From: Synechococcus sp. BIOS-E4-1
Lineage (GTDB): Bacteria; Cyanobacteriota; Cyanobacteriia; PCC-6307; Cyanobiaceae
Assembly: GCF_014279995.1 (NCBI RefSeq)
Contig: NZ_CP047935.1
Span: forward strand, 531,243 to 595,242
Reading direction: 5' to 3'
DNA: 64,000 nt
The position numbers were made by a program, and so were the translations under genes. Position 1 is the first letter of the stretch. Each line of letters starts with the position of its first letter. The notes beneath the pieces were generated by a model. The model saw only the letters and a list, made by a program, of their open reading frames with translations, ran no database searches and was not told where the DNA came from. Shown one piece after another: positions 19,598 to 28,776 of this stretch.

Positions 19598-21010
19598 TCA
19601 ACAATGATCGGCGATCGGGAAGAACACCGTCAGCCCGCGGTCCCGGCGCTGGGTAAGGCGACCGCCCAGGCGTTCAAGCAGTCGACGGGTTGCCGTCTGG
19701 CTCAGCTGCAGTCCACCGGTGCTGGTGTTCCAGCTGAGCACGGGCCCCAGGCTTTCCTGGGACACGTTGTCAGTGTCCGCCACCGTGGTGGAGAGCTGGT
19801 CAGGCGTTCTGCTGAGAATCTGCAGCTTCAGGCGGGCGCCTGCCGGTTGAAGGGTCAGCTCCAGGCTGCTTCCCGCCGGCAGGCTGCGGCTGCAGCGATC
19901 AATCAGTCCGCCAAGCATGGGCTCCAGTCGACCTGGGTCGCTCAGTACGGGTGGAAGTCCACACGCCAGGCTCAGCTCAAGATGCAGGCCACGGCGTTGC
20001 AGCTGTTGTTCCCATCCTGGTGCCAGTAGGTTCAGCATCGCTCCAAGGTCGGTGCGAGCCAGCACGGATGAACTTTGAGGCTGTCGTTGCAGTTCAGCCG
20101 CCTGAAAAATCAGCCCGAACCGGTCGATCTGCTCACTGCATTCCGTGTCGATCTGCTGCAGTCGACCAAGCACCTGCTGGGGTAGGTCACGGCGGCGCAG
20201 CAGGGAGCGGATCAAGGTGCGGATGGTGGCCAAGGGAGTTCGCACTTCATGCGTGATGGCCTCCAGCAGCGACAGTTCCGCATCCTCATCCCCTTGATCA
20301 TTTGCAGACTGTGGAGGAGGTGGCGGGCATTTGGATCCCTGTGCGGTCTGCAACATGACTGTGGGTGCCATCCCTGCCAGCCGCTCCGCCAGGCGGGGCC
20401 AGAAGCGTGTGGCGAGATCGGTGCTGCTCTGCAAGGGGCCGAGTTGTCGAACCGCCTGTTGCAGTCCGTCGGCCTGCTCAGGTGCATCTAGGCGCAGACG
20501 CTGTTCAACCAGTGTCAGAGCCTGGCCAAGAATGTCGGGTTCGCTGCGCATCAATAGCTGCCGCTGTCCCTCTTCGCCATGGAGGGCCAGGGCCACCTGC
20601 AGCTGGCTTGTGATCACGATCAGCAGTGGATCGTGACTGTCTGACTCTCTTAGGGGTAGGCGCTGGAAGTGCTCGTTGGAAGTACTCGCTGGCAAAGGGG
20701 TTTTTCTGGCGTTGAGACGATCCGGTGGGAGCAGGGTTGACCGCTCTGCAGCACTCAAGACATCAAGAGCCTCAGGCGCCCAGACCCAGCCCTGAAAGCG
20801 CTGCAGCAGATCGGGCGCATAGAGGGCCGGAAGGGGGGCCGCTAGCCAGATGCCTGCAGCGGACTTGTCCTGGATCTCCAGCAAATCCTGCAGCACTTCC
20901 AATCCCCCCCACCACAGACGTCTGGCATTGGCATCGCTGGCCTGGCCGGTGGGAACTCCCGTGGCCATGCAGGCCTGAATTGACTGCAGCAGCGGTGTGG
21001 AGTCCTTCAA
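19598..21010 (-). CDS. Histidine kinase-like protein with degenerate ATPase domain
   Basis: A 470-residue protein with an N-terminal sensor-like half of no recognised fold (DLLEIQDKSAAGIWLAAPLP) and a C-terminal HisKA-HATPase half. The H-box is intact (LLEAITHEVRTPLATIRTLI). The N-box (MLGGLIDRCSRS) lacks the usual Asn, and no DxGxG G1 box is visible. A G2-like GGLQLSQTATRRLLERLGG and the final strand GLTVFFPI remain. There is no membrane segment. It overlaps the rodA stop by 4 bp (ATGA). It may bind a partner kinase or have lost ATP-dependent activity; the orthology is uncertain. Confidence 0.75.
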   Translation of the reverse strand: MKDSTPLLQSIQACMATGVPTGQASDANARRLWWGGLEVLQDLLEIQDKSAAGIWLAAPLPALYAPDLLQRFQGWVWAPEALDVLSAAERSTLLPPDRLNARKTPLPASTSNEHFQRLPLRESDSHDPLLIVITSQLQVALALHGEEGQRQLLMRSEPDILGQALTLVEQRLRLDAPEQADGLQQAVRQLGPLQSSTDLATRFWPRLAERLAGMAPTVMLQTAQGSKCPPPPPQSANDQGDEDAELSLLEAITHEVRTPLATIRTLIRSLLRRRDLPQQVLGRLQQIDTECSEQIDRFGLIFQAAELQRQPQSSSVLARTDLGAMLNLLAPGWEQQLQRRGLHLELSLACGLPPVLSDPGRLEPMLGGLIDRCSRSLPAGSSLELTLQPAGARLKLQILSRTPDQLSTTVADTDNVSQESLGPVLSWNTSTGGLQLSQTATRRLLERLGGRLTQRRDRGLTVFFPIADHC

Positions 21011-22281
21011 CGGATCAGAGCTCGTCTTGATCGCCTTGCCACAGACAGGCAGAGACCAAGGGCAATGAAATTCACCACCATGGCGCTGCGTCCGTAGCTC
21101 ATGAAGGGCAGTGGAATTCCAGTCACAGGCCCAAGGCCGATGGTCATGAAGATGTTCACCACAACCTGGAACATCAACATCGTGGCGACGCCGATCACCA
21201 CAAGCGATTCAAAGTCAGTGCGAGCTTTCCCCGCCACCTGAAGCATCCGCCCCATCAGTAGTGCGAAGCCGACCACGACCAGAATTGTGCCCAAGAATCC
21301 CAACTCTTCCCCCAGTGCACTGAATATGAAATCGGTGTGCTGCTCAGGGATGAAGCGCAGCTTGGTGAGTTGTCCCTGGAGTAGGCCAGTGCCGAACAGG
21401 CCACCGGAACCAATCCCCACAGTGCTCTGAAGGAGGTGATAGCCACCACCCAAAGGGTCCTTGGTGGGGTCAAGAAAGAGCACAAGGCGATCGCGCTGGT
21501 AATCCTGCAGACCGTTTTCCCAGAGCCAGGGCGTCACCAGTGCAGCTGCGCTCTGCACCGCCAGGACCAGAGCAAGCGCAACCTTTTTCCAGGGAAGGGA
21601 TCGGTAGGCGATGCCAAGGGTGAGTGGGATCCAGGCGGTGAGTCCCCAGGGGAACAGTCCAGCGAGCAGGGCCGTGATCAGGGGGGAGAGCAGCAGAACC
21701 AGCCACTCGAAAGGCATCCCAGACCAATACAGCATCGTTAACAGCAGCGCCCCGAACACCAGTGATGTGCCCAGGTCGGGCTGGATGAACACCAGTAGCC
21801 AGGGGAGTGAAATCACGCCCAGCGGCCTGAGAAGATCCACCGGGCGTTCAACGGGGTGTCGATCCAGGACCGCTGCCAGCAGCAGGATGGCCGCCAGCTT
21901 CGCGAATTCGGAGGGTTGGACGTGCACGCCTCCAATGCTGATCCAGCGTTGGGCACCCAGAGCGGTGGTGCCGATCATTCGAACGGCGATGAGGCTGATC
22001 ACTGTGAGACCGTAAATAGGGATCAGCAGGGGGCGCAGTCGCAGTAATGACAGCCGTGCCAGCAGCAGTGCGATGCCCACACCAACACCGGCCGTGATCC
22101 AGTGGTGATACCAGTCGGCGTAATCGGCCTGACGTTGTGTACTGGCGATCAGAATTCCAGCCACGGCGACCATGGCCAGGGGAATACCCCAGAGAATCCA
22201 GTCCCGCTCTCGTCCACGACCCCGTCGTTTGCCAGGTCTTCTGAATACAGGTTGTCTGCTGAGGCCGACTCCGGAAACCAT
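21007..22281 (-). CDS. rodA: Peptidoglycan glycosyltransferase RodA (SEDS family)
   Basis: A SEDS-family polytopic membrane protein that polymerises lipid II glycan strands for cell elongation. The 424-residue sequence has about ten hydrophobic segments. It shows the family signatures ALGAQRWISIGGVHVQPSEFAKLA, FIQPDLGTSLVFGALL with the catalytic-region Asp, FIPEQHTDFIFSALGEELGF and PVTGIPLPFMSYGRSA near the C-terminus. It lies between mrp (2-bp gap) and the histidine-kinase-like gene (4-bp overlap). RodA rather than FtsW is inferred from context and length. Confidence 0.93.
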   Translation of the reverse strand: MVSGVGLSRQPVFRRPGKRRGRGRERDWILWGIPLAMVAVAGILIASTQRQADYADWYHHWITAGVGVGIALLLARLSLLRLRPLLIPIYGLTVISLIAVRMIGTTALGAQRWISIGGVHVQPSEFAKLAAILLLAAVLDRHPVERPVDLLRPLGVISLPWLLVFIQPDLGTSLVFGALLLTMLYWSGMPFEWLVLLLSPLITALLAGLFPWGLTAWIPLTLGIAYRSLPWKKVALALVLAVQSAAALVTPWLWENGLQDYQRDRLVLFLDPTKDPLGGGYHLLQSTVGIGSGGLFGTGLLQGQLTKLRFIPEQHTDFIFSALGEELGFLGTILVVVGFALLMGRMLQVAGKARTDFESLVVIGVATMLMFQVVVNIFMTIGLGPVTGIPLPFMSYGRSAMVVNFIALGLCLSVARRSRRALIR

Positions 22282-22283
22282 GC

Positions 22284-23360
22284 TCAGGCTTCGTTGGTCA
22301 CCATGGGTGAGAGACGATCAGCCAGCGCCAGAAATGTCTTGGCGCTGACTGAGTCGGGCTTGGACAGCGTGATCGGTCTGCCCTGATCTCCACCTTCCTG
22401 AACAGGCATCTCCATGGGAACTTGGGCCAAAAGTGGGACGTCGAAGGCATCGGCCAGAGTCTGTCCACCGCCTGATCCGAACAAGGCATATCGCCGATCG
22501 GGCTGGTCAGGCGGAATGAATGCGCTCATGTTTTCGACCACACCAAGCACTGGGATGCTCATCTGGCGGAACATGGCCAGTCCGCGTCGCGCATCCTGAA
22601 GGGCCACCTGCTGGGGGGTGGTCACGATCACCACGCCCGCCATGGGAACGGCCTGGGCCAGTGACAATTGCGCATCTCCGGTGCCCGGAGGCAGGTCAAC
22701 CACCAAGACATCGCGCTCTCCCCACTGCACTTGATAAAGAAACTGGCGAATGATCCCGTTGAGCATGGGTCCACGCCAGATCACGGGCTGGTTCTCTTCA
22801 ATCAGCAGACCCATGGACACCATGGCAACGCCGCAGGTCTCGATCGGCTGCATGCACTGGTTGTCTCCGCTGCCGCTCACCTCGGGCGTGCGGTCAGCCA
22901 CACCGAGCATGGTTGGAGCGTTGGGGCCGTAGATATCGGCGTCCAGAAGACCCACCTTCAGACCGCGCACGGCCAATGAACAGGCCAGATTCACCGCCAC
23001 TGTGCTCTTGCCGACGCCACCCTTGCCGCTGCTGACAGCGATCACATGGCGGACCCCTGGGATCGACTGTCGTTCGGCGACCTGGCCGTGGCCTGCCTGT
23101 CCGATTCCTCCCTGGGAGGGTGGTTGACCCAGTTCGATCTGGACATCGTCAATGCCCTCGAGTTGCAGGAGTCGCTGCCTTGCACCGCTCACAATCTGAT
23201 CACGCTGGTTCTGGGCGAATCCAGGCAGGTTCAGCCGGATCACAGCCCGTGGAGGGACCACCCGCACCTGGTCGAGCCAACCGAGATCCAACAGAGAACG
23301 GTCACTGCCCGCATCGCGGAGGTCGCTGAGCGCCTGAGTGGCCTGTTCCGCAGTGGTCAT
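22284..23360 (-). CDS. mrp: Mrp/ApbC family iron-sulfur cluster carrier ATPase
   Basis: A P-loop scaffold/carrier that transfers Fe-S clusters to target proteins. It has an N-terminal MIP18/DUF59 domain (ATQALSDLRDAGSD...LDQVRV, then VIRLNLP) and a C-terminal ParA-like ATPase. The ATPase carries the deviant Walker A AVSSGKGGVGKSTVAVNLA, DADIYGPNAPTMLG and VDLPPGTGDAQLSL. No CxxC pair typical of some Mrp proteins is obvious near the C-terminus. The start is ATG 23360 (MTTAEQ); ATG 23369 is possible and the longer frame to 23477 is not conserved. Divergent from hemF. Confidence 0.93.
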   Translation of the reverse strand: MTTAEQATQALSDLRDAGSDRSLLDLGWLDQVRVVPPRAVIRLNLPGFAQNQRDQIVSGARQRLLQLEGIDDVQIELGQPPSQGGIGQAGHGQVAERQSIPGVRHVIAVSSGKGGVGKSTVAVNLACSLAVRGLKVGLLDADIYGPNAPTMLGVADRTPEVSGSGDNQCMQPIETCGVAMVSMGLLIEENQPVIWRGPMLNGIIRQFLYQVQWGERDVLVVDLPPGTGDAQLSLAQAVPMAGVVIVTTPQQVALQDARRGLAMFRQMSIPVLGVVENMSAFIPPDQPDRRYALFGSGGGQTLADAFDVPLLAQVPMEMPVQEGGDQGRPITLSKPDSVSAKTFLALADRLSPMVTNEA

Positions 23361-23475
23361 GCGTCCCATTCGTTGGCTGGATCCTAGGGGCGCTTTTCCA
23401 TGACAGTCCTTCACACGGACTTGTCGGAGACGGTGCTGGGCTGAAATGGTCGAGAGTTCACCGACAGTGTCGACC

Positions 23476-24576
23476 ATGGTCCGTTCCCTGCTTAAGCGTC
23501 TGAAGGGCCGGATGCTCGGGGCAGTGCCCTCGTCGCCTGCGGCTATTTCCGGAGAGCGTCCCCCCGCCGACTCCCGCGAGCGTGCCCGTGCGCTGGTGAT
23601 GGGTCTTCAGGATGAGATCTGTTCAGGCCTGGAAAAGATCGATGGTGTGGGCAGGTTTCAGGAGGAGAGCTGGGATCGGCCTGAAGAAGGCGGTGGTCGT
23701 TCCCGCGTGATGCGTGAAGGCCGCATCTTCGAGCAGGGGGGTGTGAATTTCTCCGAGGTGCACGGCAAGGAACTGCCACCCTCAATCCTCAAACAGCGGC
23801 CCGAGGCCAAAGGGCATCCATGGTTTGCCACCGGCACCTCCATGGTTCTGCATCCCAGAAATCCATTTGTTCCGACGGTGCATCTCAACTACCGCTATTT
23901 CGAAGCTGGACCGGTCTGGTGGTTCGGAGGTGGTGCCGATCTCACGCCCTACTACCCCTTCCTTGAGGATGCCCGCCATTTTCATCGCAGCCACCGACAG
24001 GCCTGTGATTCAGTCGACGAGCGTCTCTACCAGGTGTTCAAGCCCTGGTGTGATGAGTACTTCTTCCTGAAGCATCGCCAGGAGACGAGGGGGATCGGCG
24101 GCATCTTCTACGACTACCAGGATGGTTCTGGTCGTCTTTACCGAGGCCAGGATCCAGAGGGCCCAGCGGCCCGCAAAGCGGCTGAGATCGGTTCAGTGAA
24201 TCTCTCCTGGCAGCAGCTGCATGATCTGGCGAAGGCCAATGGAACGGCATTCCTTCCCGCCTACACACCGATCGTCGATAAGCGCAATGGCCTCTCCTAC
24301 GGAGACCGTGAGCGTCAGTTCCAGTTGTATCGACGCGGGAGGTACGTGGAATTCAATCTTGTCTGGGATCGCGGAACGATCTTCGGATTGCAGACCAATG
24401 GCCGCACTGAATCGATCCTGATGTCTCTGCCACCCCTGGCCCGCTGGGAATACGGTTATCAGGCCGAAGAGGGGTCTCGCGAGGCTCTTCTCACCGATTT
24501 GTTCACCCGCCCACAACATTGGTTCGATGATCTGTCGCTTGAGGAACGCTGTCGTCCGCATCAGGCGGTGAACTGA
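23476..24576 (+). CDS. hemF: Oxygen-dependent coproporphyrinogen III oxidase
   Basis: HemF oxidatively decarboxylates coproporphyrinogen III in haem and chlorophyll synthesis, using O2. The 366-residue product contains [10 protein letters not shown], the signature [33 protein letters not shown] and [22 protein letters not shown]. The start is ATG 23476 ([13 protein letters not shown]); ATG 23446 gives ten extra residues within the intergenic region. The last 74 bp overlap the convergent amidase gene. Confidence 0.96.
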   Translation: MVRSLLKRLKGRMLGAVPSSPAAISGERPPADSRERARALVMGLQDEICSGLEKIDGVGRFQEESWDRPEEGGGRSRVMREGRIFEQGGVNFSEVHGKELPPSILKQRPEAKGHPWFATGTSMVLHPRNPFVPTVHLNYRYFEAGPVWWFGGGADLTPYYPFLEDARHFHRSHRQACDSVDERLYQVFKPWCDEYFFLKHRQETRGIGGIFYDYQDGSGRLYRGQDPEGPAARKAAEIGSVNLSWQQLHDLAKANGTAFLPAYTPIVDKRNGLSYGDRERQFQLYRRGRYVEFNLVWDRGTIFGLQTNGRTESILMSLPPLARWEYGYQAEEGSREALLTDLFTRPQHWFDDLSLEERCRPHQAVN

Positions 24577-25345
24577 GCTTCCGGGTTGCTGGGGCTTCCC
24601 CGATGCCCAGCTCGATGGCTTCAACGATGCGAAGGGCCAGTGCTGCGACGACCGCATTGCGGCTTTGCGGATCCCGCAGCTTTCGCTCCAGCTGTCCCTC
24701 CAGTTTGCCGATCTCGAGAATGCTGATGCCTCGTCTGGGCGCGCCCAGGCCTCCTCGGAAGTTCAGCGGATAGCGCCCGAAGTTCAGGGCCAGGCTCTCA
24801 TCAATTCTCGTTGCTGGACTGCGCAGGTTGGGGATCAGGCCTGAGCCGACGCCGTGGTTGCCATAGGCATCGAAATGGATCTCCAGGGCGTAGCCACCGG
24901 CATCGTGGTGGCGTCGCCCCACCGACCAGTTGGTGCGTGGATCGTCTTCGTTGCGAATGGTCAGTTGATCCGGTTCATAGGAGCGGATGTTGAGTCCGCG
25001 AGCCTGCCCTGTTCTCACGACTGCATCACGAACGCGCCGATTCCAGAACAGTTCATCGCGCATGTGTGGATTCATGGGGCGGGCTCCTCCACGGTCAACG
25101 GCGGCTCCCGAGGTTCCGGCACCTTCGATCCCCTGGGAGTCGCCATGGCCTGCAAGAACCAGAATCTCCTTGTCCTCTGAGGTTGTTGCCCTGCCCATCC
25201 AGCTGGCTGACAACGTGACTCTGACACCGGTGAGAGGGTCTTCCTCCTGGGGATGTGGTGCTTTGGCGGCGGTTGCTATCACGACTGACAGGATCAGTCC
25301 CGCGACCAACAGTGCTGGGGTCAGCGCCAGCCGTCGCGGAATCAC
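24503..25345 (-). CDS. N-acetylmuramoyl-L-alanine amidase-like protein (Amidase_3 fold)
   Basis: A 280-residue exported or membrane-anchored zinc amidase-like protein. The N-terminus has a hydrophobic signal/anchor ([23 protein letters not shown]). The catalytic fold is suggested by [11 protein letters not shown] (zinc-binding His), [11 protein letters not shown] (second His region) and a late Glu in [11 protein letters not shown]. The usual second zinc Glu is harder to place. The tail is polar and probably disordered. Its 3' end overlaps hemF by 74 bp. It lies one codon downstream of the CCB-like gene's reading direction, with a 1-bp gap to 25347. Confidence 0.75.
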   Translation of the reverse strand: MIPRRLALTPALLVAGLILSVVIATAAKAPHPQEEDPLTGVRVTLSASWMGRATTSEDKEILVLAGHGDSQGIEGAGTSGAAVDRGGARPMNPHMRDELFWNRRVRDAVVRTGQARGLNIRSYEPDQLTIRNEDDPRTNWSVGRRHHDAGGYALEIHFDAYGNHGVGSGLIPNLRSPATRIDESLALNFGRYPLNFRGGLGAPRRGISILEIGKLEGQLERKLRDPQSRNAVVAALALRIVEAIELGIGEAPATRKLSSPPDADDSVPQATDHRTNVVGG

Positions 25346-25346
25346 G

Positions 25347-25901
25347 TCAGATCGGAGATGTCAGCAATGCGCCGTCGCTGGCCAGTTCCAGCGGATCGGC
25401 AAGGGCGAGCTCGAGGGCGATGAGCTCATCGCGATGGGCACGCAGTCGCAGTGTGCTGCCTTCGCCTACGTCGGGTTCGATCAGGCGGATCTGAATCTCT
25501 TCCACGCGTCTTGCGCGTCGGGCGTAGATCCAACCAGCCAGGGGGCCGAGGGCGGCAATTACCAGAGGCCACCAGTTCAGAGATGGGTTCATCTGTCGCA
25601 CGACCAGGCCAAGGCTGCCAGCGCCGACAGTACCCAGCAGTGAAAGTAGGATTGCCAGAGGGATACTGCTGTCCACCTGGCCCCTGTACTCCAGCAGGCA
25701 GCGATCAGCGTCCCCGCCCAGCTGGCTCCACCCCCGTTGCTTCAACCAGGCATCGAGGCCGTTCAGCACTTCCACAGGAGGCCGGGGTGATCGAACCTCC
25801 ACAACAGTGGTTCGATCCTTGCTGGCAGCTCGCAGAAAGAAAATCAGGCCGATCCCCAGCAGGGCAGTGAGCAGCAGAGTGGACGTCTGGGGGGATGGCA
25901 T
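25347..25901 (-). CDS. Membrane protein, probably CCB2/CCB4-type cofactor assembly of complex C subunit B
   Basis: A 184-residue protein with an N-terminal hydrophobic helix (TLLLTALLGIGLIFFL), a soluble segment (GLDAWLKQRGWSQLGGD...LLEYRGQV), then two hydrophobic helices (AILLSLLGTVGAGSLGLVV and WWPLVIAALGPLAGWIYARRA). It ends in a basic/beta C-terminal domain. The layout resembles the CCB2/CCB4 family needed for covalent c' haem attachment to cytochrome b6. I recognise it by overall pattern only, so the function is tentative. It precedes the amidase-like gene on the same strand. Confidence 0.55.
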   Translation of the reverse strand: MPSPQTSTLLLTALLGIGLIFFLRAASKDRTTVVEVRSPRPPVEVLNGLDAWLKQRGWSQLGGDADRCLLEYRGQVDSSIPLAILLSLLGTVGAGSLGLVVRQMNPSLNWWPLVIAALGPLAGWIYARRARRVEEIQIRLIEPDVGEGSTLRLRAHRDELIALELALADPLELASDGALLTSPI

Positions 25902-25933
25902 CCGCTAGCTGCTGCCCGAACAGTGAGTCCGTT

Positions 25934-26317
25934 CTAAGTGGTCAGTGGATCGTGTTCATGAAGCCAGCGGCTCCAGGGTTCCATGAGGCGTTCCGCCTGC
26001 CCTCTGGCCTCTTGATGCAGATGCAGCATGCGGCGGGGGCGACCTCTGCTTGGACAGCGCTTGGTGTAGGAATCGAGCATCTCCTGCTGCTCCAGAAAAT
26101 CGACGGCCTGATGCAGCACCGTTTCGGAGAGACGCAGCTTGGGATGATCACTCTGCAGGCGCTGAAGCAGTCCTGAGGGGTAGCTGTCGTTTTGCAGCAG
26201 GCAGTCCAAAACCCAGCAGACGGCCAGCTCGAGATCCAGGAAGAGCGGGGGGGGCTGTCGGAAATAGTGTTCGATGTCTGCCAAACAGGAGCGCGTTGGT
26301 TTGCGTTGAGTGAGCAT
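25934..26317 (-). CDS. PadR-like winged-helix regulator
   Basis: A 127-residue protein starting at ATG 26317 (MLTQRKPTRSCLADIEHYF); ATG 26335 is also possible. The core is a winged helix: LELAVCWVLDCLLQNDSYPSG, LLQRLQSDHPKLRLSETVLHQAVDFLEQQ, then the wing with CPSRGRPRRMLHLHQEA. This matches the cyanobacterial PadR-like group that includes the clock-linked Pex repressor of freshwater Synechococcus. Orthology to Pex is a possibility, not shown. It is divergent from the RNase D gene with about 126 bp between starts. Confidence 0.7.
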   Translation of the reverse strand: MLTQRKPTRSCLADIEHYFRQPPPLFLDLELAVCWVLDCLLQNDSYPSGLLQRLQSDHPKLRLSETVLHQAVDFLEQQEMLDSYTKRCPSRGRPRRMLHLHQEARGQAERLMEPWSRWLHEHDPLTT

Positions 26318-26443
26318 GAAAACAAGCTGTCTCAATTTTGTCTAACCCGGTCTCGTTCTGATTTTCAAGCGGTCAGTTAAAACTCGCTCCATCGCTTACT
26401 GAGGTCAGAGTGGTGGTTGGCTGTAGTCCCTTGCTTCTCCTCC

Positions 26444-27088
26444 ATGGCTGAGATCCCCAATGAGCCCTGTGCCTTTGCAGTCTTTGACGGAGACCTGGAT
26501 CAGGACTGGCATGACCGCTTTGTGCAGGCGAAGGCCCTCGCGGTCGACACCGAGGCCATGGGTTTGATTCACGGTCGTGACCGACTCTGTCTGGTGCAGA
26601 TCTGCGACGACAGGGACCAGGTTGCCTGCATTCGCATTGGTCTCGGCCAGGCAGAGGCCCCTCGGCTGAAGGCTCTCATGGAGTCGCAAGCCATTGAGAA
26701 GGTGTTCCACTTCGCCCGGTTTGATGTGGCGGCATTGGCCACTGGGCTGGCTATTCGAGTCAATCCAGTGTTCTGCACCAAGGTGGGCAGTCGACTGGCT
26801 CGCACCTATACCCCGCGGCATGGTCTCAAGGATCTGGTCATGGAGCTGGTCGGGGTTGAACTGGATAAACAGGCCCAGAGCAGCGATTGGGGCAGGGCTG
26901 ACGAGTTGAGCGACGCCCAGCTGGCCTACGCCGCTAACGATGCCCGTTATCTGCTCCCCGCACGCCGCCAGCTGGAGGTGATGTTGCGGCGAGAGGGGCG
27001 TTGGGAGCTGGCGCAGCGTTGCTTCGCGTGCGTTCCGGTGATGTCTGATCTTGACCGTTTCCGCTTCGTCAACACCTTCGAACACTGA
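26444..27088 (+). CDS. Ribonuclease D / 3'-5' exonuclease (DEDD family)
   Basis: A 214-residue single-domain DEDD exonuclease. Exo I is LAVDTEAMGLIHGRDRLCLVQI (Asp-Glu), Exo II is KVFHFARFDVAAL (Asp) and Exo III is AYAANDARYLLPARRQLE (DEDDy Tyr-Asp). The HRDC domains of full RNase D are missing, as is normal for the cyanobacterial short form. It probably trims RNA 3' ends. The start is ATG 26444 (MAEIPNEPC); the frame opens earlier at a TTG. Confidence 0.9.
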   Translation: MAEIPNEPCAFAVFDGDLDQDWHDRFVQAKALAVDTEAMGLIHGRDRLCLVQICDDRDQVACIRIGLGQAEAPRLKALMESQAIEKVFHFARFDVAALATGLAIRVNPVFCTKVGSRLARTYTPRHGLKDLVMELVGVELDKQAQSSDWGRADELSDAQLAYAANDARYLLPARRQLEVMLRREGRWELAQRCFACVPVMSDLDRFRFVNTFEH

Positions 27089-27094
27089 GTGGAT

Positions 27095-27358
27095 TCAGTC
27101 TTCGAGCATGAAGTGTTGATCAATGGGCTCAGCCTCCAGCAGCGTGTCCAGGTTGCTGCCTGTTGAGCTCTGAGCCTGTTCGGCTTTTGCTGCGTCAAGA
27201 AGGCTTGTTGCCACGGCTTTCCGGGTTTCGAGATCCCGAGCACCATCCTTTGCCGCTTGCTGGTCGACCCGCCTGCGTGCTGAGGCCTGGCTGATGCTGA
27301 GCAGACTCGCCAGTTCCGCGCAAAGCCTCAGATAGTCGCGGTCCTGAATGGCGGCCAT
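27095..27358 (-). CDS. Conserved small protein of unknown function
   Basis: An 87-residue helical protein (MAAIQDRDYLRLCAELASLLSIS). A helix-turn-helix-like segment (LLSISQASARRRVDQQAAKDG) precedes an acidic C-terminus (LDTLLEAEPIDQHFMLED). It has no signal peptide or membrane helix. It is convergent with the RNase D gene, 6 bp apart. I do not recognise a named family. Codon use and the clean ATG start support it being real. Confidence 0.65.
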   Translation of the reverse strand: MAAIQDRDYLRLCAELASLLSISQASARRRVDQQAAKDGARDLETRKAVATSLLDAAKAEQAQSSTGSNLDTLLEAEPIDQHFMLED

Positions 27359-27401
27359 GGCGGTGGGAAGGAGATCCTTCGTTCTGAAGTGAAACCCAGT
27401 A

Positions 27402-28622
27402 TCAGCGGTCGGGTGCGAGCTGGCCGATCACCTCCCGGGCAATGGCTTCGCTGCCGCCGGACGGGCCCATTCTCTGACGACCCATGCGTCCCATCTCCTG
27501 TCGCAGCAGAGGGTCATGAAGAAGCTGGGCCAGACGGTGGCCCAGCTCCTCTTCTGATCGACAGGTGCGGACGGCCCCGCCCAGCAGTCTGCTTTGCCTT
27601 TCTGCGAACCCATGGGTGAACTGTGGACCGCGACCTGGCAAGGACAGGGCTGGGATTCCCATCCCCACCATCTGTTCAGTCGCTGTGCCGGCGGTGGCAA
27701 CACCCGCTTCCGCCCAAGCCACCCAGCGCTGGAATCGCCCTGGGCCAATCAGTAGAAGCACTGGTCCATGCACCCAGCATTCAGCCGTTTCGAGAGCGCT
27801 GCTTGGAGGAGGGCAGTTACGGAATCCCAGACCTCTGAGCAGTTCACCCAGCTCGTGCTGAAGGGGTGAGGAGCCAAGGGCTGCCAGAACGGCCAGAGGA
27901 ACTGGGCTAGGCATCTGCATCAGTCCGCTGATCAGGCGGCGAAAGTTGTGCAATGCCTCCGGCATTCGGCTGCCGCACAGCAGCAGGATGCGCCGGCATC
28001 GCTCCAAACAGGCTGGTGGTGGCGACGGAGCCAGACCATCCATCATCGGGTTTCCGGGGCTGCTGGCGTTGACGCCATGGCGGCGAAGCCCCCGAGCTGT
28101 GAGACGGTCACGCATGGCAACCAGGCGGCACGATCGCAATTTCATCAGCTGCCATTCCCACGGGTCCCACTCGCTGCCTTTGAGTGCGTGATAGCGATCA
28201 CTCAGGGCTTGCCCTGGTCCGCTGCTCCAGGTGTAGTCGCTCTTGGGGGTGCCGATGAATCCGAATGGTCGACGGGTGCTCCAGGCCATCAGCAGCGGCA
28301 GCAGGTCCCCCACGGCCAGGGTTGCCGCAATAGACCTGCGCTGCTTCTGCAGGCAGATCCACTGCCTCCAGGTGAGCAGTGGCAGACCTGCCATGAGATC
28401 CGAGAGGAGTGCAGGCAGGCTTTGGTTGCTGAATCCCCCGCTTGGGAGTCGTGCTCCCGGACCAATCTTCTCCAACCACCCTTGCTCAACAGCGGCTTGA
28501 AAGCAGCTGCCCTGGCCGACGAGAGGAAACACCTTCACAGTCCAGGCCGGTTGCAGTCGGTGCAGCGCTTCAAGGATTTTCAGCGCGATCAGATCCTCGC
28601 CGTGTCCGTTGCTGATCACCAA
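27402..28622 (-). CDS. Lipid-A-disaccharide synthase-related glycosyltransferase-like protein
   Basis: A protein of about 406 residues with a GT-B fold and similarity to LpxB, matching the LpxB-related family of cyanobacteria whose substrate is not established. Key parts are LLVISNGHGEDLIALKILEAL at the N-terminus, FPLVGQG, FGFIGTPKSDYTW, GNPMMDGL, LLCGSRMPEALHNF and VAWAEAGVATAGTATEQMVGMG. It ends with RMGRQRMGPSGGSEAIAREVIGQL. No ATG exists near the conserved N-terminus. TTG 28622 or GTG 28619 fits best; the frame runs further through the antisense of tRNA-Cys, which cannot be coding. Confidence 0.8.
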   Translation of the reverse strand: MVISNGHGEDLIALKILEALHRLQPAWTVKVFPLVGQGSCFQAAVEQGWLEKIGPGARLPSGGFSNQSLPALLSDLMAGLPLLTWRQWICLQKQRRSIAATLAVGDLLPLLMAWSTRRPFGFIGTPKSDYTWSSGPGQALSDRYHALKGSEWDPWEWQLMKLRSCRLVAMRDRLTARGLRRHGVNASSPGNPMMDGLAPSPPPACLERCRRILLLCGSRMPEALHNFRRLISGLMQMPSPVPLAVLAALGSSPLQHELGELLRGLGFRNCPPPSSALETAECWVHGPVLLLIGPGRFQRWVAWAEAGVATAGTATEQMVGMGIPALSLPGRGPQFTHGFAERQSRLLGGAVRTCRSEEELGHRLAQLLHDPLLRQEMGRMGRQRMGPSGGSEAIAREVIGQLAPDR

Positions 28623-28679
28623 CAGAGCAGGGGCGGTCTCGCTGATACGATCCGCCAGTGGAGCGGTTTTGCTCCGAGT

Positions 28680-28750
28680 GGCGGCATGGCCAAGTGGTAA
28701 GGCAGAGGATTGCAAATCCTTTATCCCCAGTTCGAATCTGGGTGCCGCCT
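28680..28750 (+). tRNA. tRNA-Cys (anticodon GCA)
   Basis: A 71-nt cloverleaf. The acceptor GGCGGCA pairs with TGCCGCC, with discriminator T. The D-arm contains GGTAAGG. The anticodon stem GAGGA/TCCTT encloses TTGCAAA with anticodon GCA. The T-arm is CCCAG-TTCGAAT-CTGGG. No CCA is encoded. It is divergent from the LpxB-related gene, whose start lies less than 60 bp away. Confidence 0.95.
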
Positions 28751-28776
28751 TCGTTCTCATCACACTGTCTGGATGA

